DNA of 46,781 nt from Lachnospiraceae bacterium (lineage in GTDB: Bacteria > Bacillota > Clostridia > Lachnospirales > Lachnospiraceae), in NCBI GenBank assembly GCA_015057445.1, contig SVEI01000016.1:1-46781 (forward strand), in the 5' to 3' direction. The stretch's first letter is position 1; every line of letters starts with the position of its first letter. Of this stretch, positions 1 to 7,669 are shown piece after piece. Both the position numbers and the translations under genes were made by a program. Under the pieces are notes generated by a model that ran no database searches, had not been told where the DNA came from, and was given only the letters and a program-made list of their open reading frames with translations.

Positions 1-381
1 AATGCTCCTGCTAAGGAACCTGAAGTTATAGAAGAGCCTGTTGACGTGGCTCCTGCTGTTAATGACGATCCTAACAGACAGCTTACTCCTGACGAGATTG
101 CTGCTTTATTTAGTGCATCTAAGGAAGAAAGAACCGCTAAGTCAGATGATGATTTCCACAGAGATAATTTGCCAGAAGCTATGGATCAAAACCTTATAGA
201 TGCTTTACTTGGAAACCTTGAAAACGAAGAAGCTCCAACAGAGGATAAGATAATTCCATTCCCTATGAGCGAGGAACCAAAACCAGAAGAAGCTCCAATT
301 GCCGAAGAGTTTGATCCAAACAAGCAGCTAAGCGCAGATGAAATCGCTGCTCTATTCGCATCCATAAACGGAGGCAATTAA
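1..381 (+). CDS. Acidic repeat protein with DEIAALF motifs, 3' part only
   Basis: The reading frame is open from base 1 to the TAA at 379-381, so the start lies outside the window and only the last 126 residues are seen. A GTG at 46 is in frame but is just a valine inside the open frame. The segment is acidic and low-complexity, with two clear copies of a short motif: DPNRQLTPDEIAALFSAS near the beginning and DPNKQLSADEIAALFASI at the very C-terminus. A looser third, MDQNLIDALLGNL, lies between them, and acidic, proline-rich linkers separate them. The motif resembles the short N-terminal helix of FliM/FliN-type flagellar switch proteins (LSQDEIDALL), which binds CheY-P. That likeness is my recollection, not a search result. 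I do not recognise the protein and assign no function. A clear terminator follows at 409-443. Confidence 0.7.
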   Translation, partial: NAPAKEPEVIEEPVDVAPAVNDDPNRQLTPDEIAALFSASKEERTAKSDDDFHRDNLPEAMDQNLIDALLGNLENEEAPTEDKIIPFPMSEEPKPEEAPIAEEFDPNKQLSADEIAALFASINGGN

Positions 382-408
382 TATACCCATCCATAGCAAA
401 AGTTGTTT

Positions 409-443
409 GCCCAGTACATAATTTAATGTGCTGGGCTTTCTTT
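409..443 (+). terminator. Rho-independent terminator of the first gene
   Basis: GCCCAG (409-414) pairs with CTGGGC (431-436). After one unpaired base on each side, ACAT pairs with ATGT, closing a loop of AATTTA. The stem is followed by TTTCTTT (437-443). It begins 27 bases after the stop codon of the plus-strand gene. Part of it also forms the left outer arm of palindrome A. Confidence 0.8.
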
Positions 444-481
444 ATTGTACGCTTGGATAAGGAAACGTTCATAGTTTATCG

Positions 482-551
482 CCGGCCTGCCTAGGGATAA
501 AGTTTCGCTGACACTTAAAATGGTCAGCTCCACTTTACCCTGTCGCGGCCG
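482..551 (-). repeat. Palindromic core element, copy A (inverted)
   Basis: Read on the minus strand this matches copies B (832-902) and C (16002-16070) over about 70 bases. Shared blocks are an outer stem CGRCC/GGYCG, then AGGGT, then an apical hairpin with stem GCTGAC/GTCAGC around TTTTAAG, then CCCTAGGCAG. In this copy the outer stem is CGGCC/GGCCG where B and C have CGACC/GGTCG, a compensatory change that keeps pairing. The middle stem is likewise kept with other bases: TAAAG/CTTTA here, TAAAAC/GTTTTA in B. This suggests selection on a folded RNA or DNA structure. Confidence 0.8.
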
Positions 552-638
552 TATTGAACTTTATATGCGCTATATTCCTTATCCAAGCTGCTAATAAATA
601 AAATGGCACATTAAATTATGTACTGGAACAACTTTTGT

Positions 639-711
639 TATCGCCTTCGGCGATAATATTCTTCATATGAAATTAATACCTTGAATCAAGACATACATAG
701 CCGAAGGCTAT
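639..711. repeat. Pair of complementary hairpins between palindromes A and B
   Basis: TATCGCC-TTC-GGCGATA (639-655) and ATAGCC-GAA-GGCTAT (697-711) are both perfect hairpins. Their cores GCCTTCGGC and GCCGAAGGC are also complementary to each other, so the two can pair with themselves or with one another. A further palindrome, TTCATATGAA, lies at 662-671. The spacer has no gene. Function unknown. Confidence 0.55.
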
Positions 712-831
712 ATGAAAGTTGACCTGGTGTATAGCCCTGTGCGCCTTTGATACAATTTGAATATTATGAAGGGGCAGAATGATAATAAACGTATAGATGG
801 AAAATAATAGGCTGTGCCAGTTAACTTCATT

Positions 832-902
832 CCGACCGCGCCAGGGTAAAACGAAGCTGACCGTTTTAAGTGTCAGCAGAGTTTTAGCCCTAGGCAGGTC
901 GG
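832..902 (+). repeat. Palindromic core element, copy B
   Basis: The outer stem is CCGACC (832-837) with GGTCGG (897-902). The middle stem is AGGG-TAAAAC with GTTTTA-G-CCCT (one bulged base). The apical hairpin is GCTGAC/GTCAGC with a 10-base loop. It is nearly identical to copy C and lies head to head with copy A, about 280 bases away. Confidence 0.8.
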
Positions 903-967
903 CCAAGATGTTGGCTATGCACAGCCTATTTATTCTTCCATCATCAAAAGTATATTAGCCCCTTCAT

Positions 968-1003
968 AAAAAAATACCCTGGCGCATAGGACTATGCACC
1001 AGG
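968..1003 (-). terminator. Rho-independent terminator of the gdpP-rplI-dnaB transcript
   Basis: Read on the minus strand, an 11-bp stem starting CCTGGTGCAT and ending ATGCGCCAGG (978-1003), with a four-base loop, is followed by GTATTTTTTT. It begins about 18 bases past the dnaB stop codon. Confidence 0.85.
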
Positions 1004-1021
1004 ATTTCAACTTTCATAATC

Positions 1022-2380
1022 TTATCCCTCGTTGGGCTTGTAGTACTTCTCTGGGTTTGCAAACTTAGTGTACTTTCCAATCCAGCGAAGGTCTACGCTT
1101 CCTGTCTCACCACTACGGTTCTTGGCAACGATGATTTCCGCTGTCTGTGGCTTCGTTGTGGTATCAGGATTGTAGTACTCATCTCTATATATAAACATAA
1201 CCACATCCGCATCCTGCTCTATGGCACCAGACTCTCTCAAGTCAGAGAGCACTGGTTTGTGATCAGTTCTAGAATCTACTGCACGGCTAAGCTGCGAAAG
1301 CGCAATAATAGGAATCTCCAGCTCTCTTGCTAGATTCTTTAGAGATCTTGAAATATCAGAGATAAATTGCTGTCTAGACTCTATCGGACCATTATTAGAC
1401 ATAAGCTGTAAGTAGTCGATTACAATTAATCCAATACCATAGTTCTGCTTGTACATTCTCGCCAATGAACGAAGCTCTGCAATGGAAATAGAAGAATTAT
1501 CCACCATGTGAATTGGAGCTTTAACCATTACATCCATAGTTTCTCCAAGCTTATCCCAATCATCATCTGTAAGCATATGGCTAAGTTTCATGGCTTTAGA
1601 ATCCACCATAGCGTCTATAGCCATCATACGAGTTCCCAGCTGTTGCTTACTCATCTCAAGAGTATATATAAGACATGGTACATTCTTCTTAATAGCAAGA
1701 TGATGTACTATGTTAAGTACAAATGCTGTCTTACCCATAGCAGGTCTTGCCGCCACCAAAATAAGCTCTCCTGCATGCATACCAGTAAGCATATTATCCA
1801 AATCAACAAAACCTGTAGGAATTCCTGTAACATTACCCTTATTCTGAGCTGCCGCTTCCATCTCTTTGATAATAGACAGAATGACTTCCTTCATGCTTTC
1901 ATTTTTAGAACCACCTATGTGACTTTGAACAAGCTTAAATATCTTTTGCTCTGTGCCCTCTAAGATATTATCTACAGTGTTTCCACCAGCATAGCAATCC
2001 TTAGCTGTATTCTCACATAGTTTAATCAGTTTTCTCAAGGTAGAATTATTGCGGACAATCTCTGCATATTCCTTAGCTCTAACTGATGTAGGCACTGCAT
2101 TTGCAATTTCTGCGATATTTGCTGGGCTTCCCACCTCTTCAGGAACATTCTTTGACTTAAGCTTTTCTCCTAGGGTAACGAAGTCCGCAGGAACATTTTC
2201 ATTATAAAGCTCAACAATGGCCTCGAATATTATACCATACTGTGCAATATAAAAGTCATCCTTAGTAAGCAAAGGTTCAACCTGTGAAATGGCATCTGCG
2301 TCCATAAGCATTGCACCTATAACAGATTGTTCTGCCTTCTTATTATGAGGTTGTATTTTCTTAATACTATTCTCATCCAT
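1022..2380 (-). CDS. dnaB: Replicative DNA helicase DnaB
   Basis: Hexameric 5'-3' helicase that unwinds DNA at the replication fork and interacts with primase and the helicase loader in the cytoplasm. At 452 residues it has the usual DnaB length. The N-terminal DnaB domain (about 12-115, starting QPHNKKAEQSVIGAML) and a linker precede a RecA-type ATPase. The ATPase shows Walker A ARPAMGKTA, Walker B LIVIDYLQLM, the ALSQLSRAVD segment, and the late arginine-rich AKNRSGETG motif. I chose the ATG at 2378-2380 because AAAGGA lies 8 bases upstream; a TTG two codons further up would crowd that site. It is last in gdpP-rplI-dnaB, an order common in Firmicutes, and is followed by a strong terminator. 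In Bacillus the same protein is named DnaC. Confidence 0.96.
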   Translation of the reverse strand: MDENSIKKIQPHNKKAEQSVIGAMLMDADAISQVEPLLTKDDFYIAQYGIIFEAIVELYNENVPADFVTLGEKLKSKNVPEEVGSPANIAEIANAVPTSVRAKEYAEIVRNNSTLRKLIKLCENTAKDCYAGGNTVDNILEGTEQKIFKLVQSHIGGSKNESMKEVILSIIKEMEAAAQNKGNVTGIPTGFVDLDNMLTGMHAGELILVAARPAMGKTAFVLNIVHHLAIKKNVPCLIYTLEMSKQQLGTRMMAIDAMVDSKAMKLSHMLTDDDWDKLGETMDVMVKAPIHMVDNSSISIAELRSLARMYKQNYGIGLIVIDYLQLMSNNGPIESRQQFISDISRSLKNLARELEIPIIALSQLSRAVDSRTDHKPVLSDLRESGAIEQDADVVMFIYRDEYYNPDTTTKPQTAEIIVAKNRSGETGSVDLRWIGKYTKFANPEKYYKPNEG

Positions 2381-2403
2381 AATCAAAATCCTTTAAATAT
2401 TAA

Positions 2404-2853
2404 TTACTTACCTTCTACTACCTTAACATTAAACTTAGCAGTTACCTGTGTATGAAGCTTAATGTCTACAATGTGTGTTCCAAGACTCTTAATTGGCTCC
2501 TTAACAACAATTTTCTTCTTGTCAATATCATAGCCAAGTTCTTTCTTCATAGCCTCTGCGATTTCCTTTGATGAAACTGCACCGAAGGTTCTTCCACCTT
2601 CTCCAACCTTTATAGAAAGTGTAACACTTTCCTCCTTCATCTTCTCCGCCAATTCCTTAGCTGCTGCAAGCTTCTCTGCAGCCACTTTATCCTCATGTGC
2701 TTTCTTAAGCTTAAGCTCATTTAAATTCTTTGGAGTTGCCTCTAGACCAAGCTTCTTAGGAAGCACAAAATTTCTTGCGTATCCATCTGATACGTCTACT
2801 ATATCATCCTTTTTTCCAAGACTTTTTACATCCTGTAATAGTATTACTTTCAT
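2404..2853 (-). CDS. rplI: 50S ribosomal protein L9
   Basis: Binds 23S rRNA in the large subunit and helps keep the reading frame. At 149 residues it has the normal L9 length. The N-terminal domain is typical ([19 protein letters not shown], then [13 protein letters not shown]), followed by the long charged connecting helix (about 40-75) and the C-terminal rRNA-binding domain with [16 protein letters not shown]. The start codon abuts the gdpP stop codon, and its GAAGGAG site lies inside gdpP, so translation is probably coupled. dnaB follows 23 bases downstream. Confidence 0.98.
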   Translation of the reverse strand: MKVILLQDVKSLGKKDDIVDVSDGYARNFVLPKKLGLEATPKNLNELKLKKAHEDKVAAEKLAAAKELAEKMKEESVTLSIKVGEGGRTFGAVSSKEIAEAMKKELGYDIDKKKIVVKEPIKSLGTHIVDIKLHTQVTAKFNVKVVEGK

Positions 2854-4899
2854 TTATAGGTCTCCTTCCTTATACATTGTTTCAAGTAATTCCTTAATCT
2901 GGATTATGGCTATCTCATCTGCAGTTCCCACAAGCTGAGCTCCTGCCACATTTGCATGACCGCCACCACCTAATTTTTCCATAATTACCTGTACATTTAT
3001 ATCGTCTACTGAACGAGCACTAACATATGCGGTTCCATCCTTCTCAGTAACTACAAATGAAGCTCTGATTCCATCCACATTGAGTAAGTCGTTAGCCACC
3101 TTTGCAGCAATAACAGTTGGAGCATCTGAACCATCTGGTTTGACCCTTGATAAGGCAAATGAATCCATATAAATTTCAGCATTCATAATACCTTCAGCCA
3201 GCTGTTTAGTCTCATACATATCACTTCTAAACATCTTACGAACTCGTACAGTATCGGCACCATTTCTTCTAAGATAAGATGCGGCTTCAAAGGTTCTAAC
3301 GCCAGTCTTAGTAAGGAAATTATCTGTGTCAATCATAATTCCCGCATACATAGCATCAGCCTCCTGCTGGCGAATCTTAACCTTCTCATCTATATACTGA
3401 AGCATCTCTGCAACCATCTCACATGCTGATGATGCAAATGGTTCAATATATGAGAGAGTTGCATTCTCTATAATCTCATTAGTTTGTCTATGATGGTCAA
3501 ATACAACTACTGAATTGGTAAGGTCAAGTAATTCTTCACACTCTGTCATACTTGGCTTATTAACATCAACTACGACTACAAGTGTTGTTGGACTAACCTT
3601 ACTAATTGCATACTCACTGTTGATAATCATATCATCACCATAGAGACTATTACCCTGAAATCCTGTTACCAAAGGTCTAGTAGCAGAGGTAACTTCATTT
3701 AATACGATGTGAGCATTTTTTCCTAAGGTTTTTACAAATCGGTACACACCAACTGCCGCTCCAAATGCATCTGCATCAGGACGCTTATGACCCATAATAA
3801 GAACTGTCTCTTTACTTTCAAGAATTTCCTTAAATGCCTGAGCCTTAACTCTGGCTTTTACTCTTGTAGATTTCTCTGTTCCTGCACTCTGTCCACCGAA
3901 ATAAGAAATCTTATCACCATACTTAATTACTGCCTGATCTCCACCACGTCCTAAAGCAAGACCAATGGCAACTCTTGCATACTCGTAAGCCTGAGCAAAA
4001 TTATCCGACTCAGAACCTATACCGATACTAAGAGTGATAGGAATTTCATTTCCTACATTGATACTCTTTACTTCATTTAATATTGCAAACTTTGTATCCT
4101 TAAGCTGTGGCAGATATTTCTGCTGACAAACAAAAAGATACTTGTCATTATCTGTTTTCTTACCTATAGCATCTATGGACGCAAGATACATATTGATTCT
4201 TCTGTCAACAAGGGCTTCAACCAAGGAGTGTCTAACTTCTTCTGTGTTCTCCATAACCTCATCATAGTTGTCAATATATATAAGTCCTGCTACAAGCTTT
4301 TGATCATAGTTTTCCTGCTTATACTTCTTAAGCTCTGTAACATCATGAAGATAAAATGCAATGATTGCTTCTCCCTTAGGATCTACTATTGAATCTTCAT
4401 CCTGGAACACTTCATGAAATGTTATTCTCTTAAGTTCTGCAACATAATGCTGTCCCTCAAGCTCAAGCTCCATATTAACAGTATCCTTAGCCTTAAAAAC
4501 TTCCGTTCCTATCTGTGGGAAAAAGGCAGAAATATTCTTACGTATACGCTTCTTAGAGCCTCCACCTACCTGTTCCACAAACAGAGTATTGCCCCACAAA
4601 ATCTTCCCATCTGTGTCGAGAAGTGCATATGGAATAGCCAATTCCTTAAGGAGTTCCTTCTGAATCTGTCCCTGTTCAAAGGAAAATGATATAAGGGTTG
4701 GCATAACCGCTTTTTTGGTTACAACGTAGACCAATAACTCAACAAGAATAACCACTACCACTGCTACTGTAGCGATTACTGCACATCGTCTATCAACAAA
4801 GTATAGGGCTCCACACATAAGTATCAGGAACATAGATACAAAGATTGGAGTAATAAGATAGAACTCTATTTTCTTTCTAAGAATCTTCTCATTATTCAT
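2854..4899 (-). CDS. gdpP: Cyclic-di-AMP phosphodiesterase GdpP
   Basis: Membrane enzyme that hydrolyses c-di-AMP to pApA, controlling potassium and osmotic balance and cell-wall stress. At 681 residues it has the usual GdpP/YybT length. Two transmembrane helices (about 14-31 and 36-60) are followed by a PAS-like domain (about 80-190), then a degenerate GGDEF domain (about 200-340; the signature is replaced, typical of this family). The DHH/DHHA1 catalytic part follows: GHKRPDADAFG (near 370) and VVVDVNKPS, then FDHHRQ (near 468) and GGGHANVAGAQ (near 645) carry the metal- and substrate-binding residues. All key DHH residues appear intact. The ATG at 4899 has AGAGGAG upstream. A hairpin without a T-run separates it from valS, so it may be co-transcribed with valS. 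Confidence 0.96.
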   Translation of the reverse strand: MNNEKILRKKIEFYLITPIFVSMFLILMCGALYFVDRRCAVIATVAVVVVILVELLVYVVTKKAVMPTLISFSFEQGQIQKELLKELAIPYALLDTDGKILWGNTLFVEQVGGGSKKRIRKNISAFFPQIGTEVFKAKDTVNMELELEGQHYVAELKRITFHEVFQDEDSIVDPKGEAIIAFYLHDVTELKKYKQENYDQKLVAGLIYIDNYDEVMENTEEVRHSLVEALVDRRINMYLASIDAIGKKTDNDKYLFVCQQKYLPQLKDTKFAILNEVKSINVGNEIPITLSIGIGSESDNFAQAYEYARVAIGLALGRGGDQAVIKYGDKISYFGGQSAGTEKSTRVKARVKAQAFKEILESKETVLIMGHKRPDADAFGAAVGVYRFVKTLGKNAHIVLNEVTSATRPLVTGFQGNSLYGDDMIINSEYAISKVSPTTLVVVVDVNKPSMTECEELLDLTNSVVVFDHHRQTNEIIENATLSYIEPFASSACEMVAEMLQYIDEKVKIRQQEADAMYAGIMIDTDNFLTKTGVRTFEAASYLRRNGADTVRVRKMFRSDMYETKQLAEGIMNAEIYMDSFALSRVKPDGSDAPTVIAAKVANDLLNVDGIRASFVVTEKDGTAYVSARSVDDINVQVIMEKLGGGGHANVAGAQLVGTADEIAIIQIKELLETMYKEGDL

Positions 4900-4920
4900 G
4901 ATTATCTCCTCTATGACTCC

Positions 4921-4946
4921 AGCCGGTTATATAATAATAACCGGCT
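4921..4946 (-). other. Perfect hairpin between valS and gdpP
   Basis: AGCCGGTTAT (4921-4930) pairs exactly with ATAACCGGCT (4937-4946) around a six-base AT loop. It lies about 20 bases past the valS stop and 22 bases before the gdpP start. On the minus strand it is followed by GGAGTC rather than a T-run, so it is not a standard intrinsic terminator. It could be a processing or pausing hairpin that sets relative valS and gdpP expression. Confidence 0.6.
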
Positions 4947-4966
4947 AGCCATCAATAACTCTCTCT

Positions 4967-7609
4967 TTATGCACCTAACTGTGCTAATCTCTCTTTTACC
5001 TGCTCTAAAGTCTCAGTATACTTTTGAAGTTTAGCCTTCTCCTCTTCAACCTTAGCCGCTGGAGCCTTATCTACAAACTTTGGATTTGCAAGCATTCCTG
5101 AAGCTCTCTTTATCTCACCTTCAAGTCTTGCTTCTTCCTTCTTAAGTCTATCAATTTCTTTAGCCACATCAACAAGCTCCGCAAATGGCATATAAACCAC
5201 CGCATCGTGAAGAACTACTGAAACTGCGTCCTCTGCAATACCAGTCTTATCTTCCTGTACAATTACATTCTCTGCATATGCAAGAGTTCCAAAGAAGCTC
5301 GAACTAGCCTTAAATATATCTCTAATCTCACTCTTAGCTGATACCATATACACTGTAGCCTTTTTGCTAGGTGGTACATTCATCTCAGTTCTAATGTTAC
5401 GGATTGCGCGAACGGCATTCTTAATTACATCAACTGCGTCTTCATCTGCCTTAAAGTTAAGCTCATCACTATATACAGGCCAATCTGAAACCATAATAGA
5501 CTCTTCATCTGTAAGAGTACAGAAGATTTCCTCTGTAACAAATGGCATATATGGATGAAGAAGCTTTAATCCGTTAACAAGTACAGTCTTTAATGTGTAA
5601 AGAGCTGCTGCCTTTGTAGCGTCATCATCATTCCAAAGTCTTGGCTTCACCATCTCGATATACCAATCACAGAATTCCTCCCAGAGGAAGTTGTGAATCT
5701 TATCTGCTGCAATACCAAGCTCATACTTCTCCATGTTCTCAGTAACATCCTTAACAAGGGTGTTCATCTTAGACATAATCCATTTATCTGCAAGTGTAAG
5801 ATCTGATAACTTAACATCACTTATATCAGCCTTCTCTATGTTCATCATTATAAATCTTGAAGCATTCCAAATCTTGTTAGCAAAGTTTCGGCTTGCCTCA
5901 ATTCTCTCCCAGTAGAAACGCATATCGTTACCAGGTGCATTTCCTGTTATAAGAGTAAGTCTAAGTGCATCTGCACCGTACTTATCAATAACCTCAAGTG
6001 GGTCAATACCATTACCTAATGACTTACTCATCTTACGTCCCTGGTCATCTCTTACAAGACCATGGAATAAAACAGTGTGGAAAGGAAGTTTTCCAGTCTG
6101 CTCTATAGATGAGAATACCATTCTGATTACCCAGAAGAAAATAATATCATATCCTGTTACAAGCACATCTGTAGGGAAGAAGTAGTCGTAATCTTCTCCC
6201 ACATTTGGCCAACCAAGTGTTGAGAATGGCCAAAGTGCTGATGAGAACCAAGTATCAAGGGTATCTTCGTCCTGCTTAAGATTAGTAGACTGACACTTAG
6301 TACAAGTGCAAGGTGTCTCCTTAGATACAATAATCTCCCCACATTCCTGACAATACCATGCTGGGATTCTGTGTCCCCACCAAAGCTGTCTTGAGATACA
6401 CCAATCTCTTATATTATCAAGCCAGTTATAATATGTCTTATTCATACGCTCAGGAATAAGCTTAAGCTCACCCTTTTCTACAGCTTCCTTAGCAGGTTTA
6501 GCCATCTCTGCCATCTTTACATACCACTGTGGTTTAACAAGTGGCTCAACTGTAGTCTTACATCTATCATGAGTACCAACCATATGCTTATGTGGCACAA
6601 CCTTAACTAAAAGTCCAAGATCATCAAGATCCTTAACCATAGCCTTTCTTGCCTCGTAACGGTCCATACCCTCGTACTTACCACCAATAGCATTGATAGT
6701 GGCATCATCATTCATAATATTAATCTCTGCAAGATTATGTCTCTTACCAACCTCGAAGTCATTAGGGTCATGAGCAGGTGTAATCTTAACTGCACCTGTT
6801 CCAAACTCCTTATCTACGTAAGAATCTGCAATTACAGGAATCTCTCTATTTACAAATGGAAGCACTAAAGTCTTACCAATTATGTCCTTATATCTGTCAT
6901 CATCTGGATTAACTGCTACAGCAGTATCTCCAAGAAGAGTCTCTGGTCTTGTAGTTGCTATCTCTACAAATCTGCCTTCTTCTCCAGCCACAGGGTAATT
7001 GATATGCCAGAAGAAACCATCTTGCTCCTCGTGAATAACCTCTGCATCAGAAATAGAGGTCTGACATACAGGACACCAATTTCCTATACGTGAGCCCTTG
7101 TAAATGTAGCCCTTATCATATAACTTAGTGAATACCTCAGTAACGGCAGCATTATTGCCCTCATCCATGGTAAATCTTTCTCTATCCCAATCTGCTGATG
7201 AACCGAGCTTTTTAAGCTGGTTAACAATACGTCCGCCGTACTCATCCTTCCACTCCCAAGCTCTCTTAAGGAAGCCATCTCTTCCAAGGTCATCCTTCTC
7301 AATGCCCTGCTCTCTTAGGTGTTCGATAATCTTAACCTCTGTAGCAATAGCTGCGTGGTCAGTGCCTGGCTGCCAAAGAGCATTGTAGCCCTGCATTCTC
7401 TTAAATCTTATAAGTATATCCTGCATTGTATTATCAAGGGCATGTCCCATATGGAGCTGTCCTGTAATATTTGGTGGTGGCATAACGATAGTAAAAGGCT
7501 TCTTGCTTCTATCTACCTCCGCATGAAAATACTTGTTAGCAACCCATTTGTCATATAATCTTCCCTCTATGGCAGAAGGGTCATAGGTTTTCTCTAATTC
7601 TTTAGCCAT
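4967..7609 (-). CDS. valS: Valyl-tRNA synthetase
   Basis: Charges tRNA-Val with valine and edits mischarged threonine. At 880 residues it has the standard class I length. The HIGH motif appears as PPPNITGQLHMGH (near 44-56) and the KMSKS loop as GRKMSKSLGNG (near 522-532). The editing (CP1) domain contains TTRPETLLGDTAVAV and a later DTWFSSALWPF segment. A cysteine-rich stretch (CQECGE...CTCTKC, near 425-450) suggests a zinc ribbon. The C-terminal coiled-coil arm is present. I chose the ATG at 7609 because GGAGG sits 11 bases upstream; the in-frame TTG at 7627 overlaps that site. The leader to the upstream gene is only 60 bases, too short for a T-box, although many Firmicutes synthetase genes have one. 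Confidence 0.97.
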   Translation of the reverse strand: MAKELEKTYDPSAIEGRLYDKWVANKYFHAEVDRSKKPFTIVMPPPNITGQLHMGHALDNTMQDILIRFKRMQGYNALWQPGTDHAAIATEVKIIEHLREQGIEKDDLGRDGFLKRAWEWKDEYGGRIVNQLKKLGSSADWDRERFTMDEGNNAAVTEVFTKLYDKGYIYKGSRIGNWCPVCQTSISDAEVIHEEQDGFFWHINYPVAGEEGRFVEIATTRPETLLGDTAVAVNPDDDRYKDIIGKTLVLPFVNREIPVIADSYVDKEFGTGAVKITPAHDPNDFEVGKRHNLAEINIMNDDATINAIGGKYEGMDRYEARKAMVKDLDDLGLLVKVVPHKHMVGTHDRCKTTVEPLVKPQWYVKMAEMAKPAKEAVEKGELKLIPERMNKTYYNWLDNIRDWCISRQLWWGHRIPAWYCQECGEIIVSKETPCTCTKCQSTNLKQDEDTLDTWFSSALWPFSTLGWPNVGEDYDYFFPTDVLVTGYDIIFFWVIRMVFSSIEQTGKLPFHTVLFHGLVRDDQGRKMSKSLGNGIDPLEVIDKYGADALRLTLITGNAPGNDMRFYWERIEASRNFANKIWNASRFIMMNIEKADISDVKLSDLTLADKWIMSKMNTLVKDVTENMEKYELGIAADKIHNFLWEEFCDWYIEMVKPRLWNDDDATKAAALYTLKTVLVNGLKLLHPYMPFVTEEIFCTLTDEESIMVSDWPVYSDELNFKADEDAVDVIKNAVRAIRNIRTEMNVPPSKKATVYMVSAKSEIRDIFKASSSFFGTLAYAENVIVQEDKTGIAEDAVSVVLHDAVVYMPFAELVDVAKEIDRLKKEEARLEGEIKRASGMLANPKFVDKAPAAKVEEEKAKLQKYTETLEQVKERLAQLGA

Positions 7610-7669
7610 GATATTTAAATCCTCCAAAATCTATATAATAGGTTTTACACCTAAAATGTACTGTTTTAC

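Larger units (their letters stand above)
397..637. repeat. Compound palindrome A enclosing core copy A
   Basis: Two nested pairs of inverted arms surround the core. The outer pair is 397-431 with 606-637: the inner 20 bases (412-431 against 606-625) are exactly complementary, and most of the remainder also pairs. The inner pair is 451-464 (GCTTGGATAAGGAA) with 575-588, exactly complementary. The left outer arm is part of the upstream gene's terminator, so the right arm looks like an inverted partial copy of that terminator. No coding sequence is seen here. Confidence 0.8.
711..1018. repeat. Compound palindrome B enclosing core copy B
   Basis: At least three nested sets of inverted arms surround the core. 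The innermost is AATAGGCTGTGC (806-817) with its exact complement at 919-930. Next is GATGGAA (796-802) with 936-942, then ATGAAGGGGC (766-775) with 958-967. The outermost is 711-745 against 980-1018, starting with TATGAAAGTTGA (711-722) whose exact complement ends at 1018. The right outer arm contains the dnaB terminator, so the left arm is an imperfect inverted copy of it. No coding sequence is supported here. Confidence 0.75.

Noticed and set aside
832-902. Core element as a tRNA or known riboswitch
   Set aside because: Size is close to a tRNA, but it is a single long hairpin without cloverleaf arms; it lies after genes rather than before them, so a riboswitch role is not supported.
673-906. 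Possible small minus-strand gene of about 77 codons over core copy B
   Set aside because: It is laid over a palindrome, has no good ribosome binding site and its sequence is dictated by the core; no coding character.
1508-1963. Open frame of 151 codons on the plus strand
   Set aside because: It lies antisense within dnaB, a clearly conserved gene, and its translation is rich in His, Ser and Cys without any domain.
4921-4946. Intrinsic terminator of valS
   Set aside because: The hairpin is perfect, but on the minus strand no T-run follows, so it was listed only as a hairpin.
7610-7669. T-box or other riboswitch before valS
   Set aside because: The gap is 60 bases, with only a five-base-pair hairpin (TAGGT/ACCTA); no specifier loop, T-box sequence or terminator is present.
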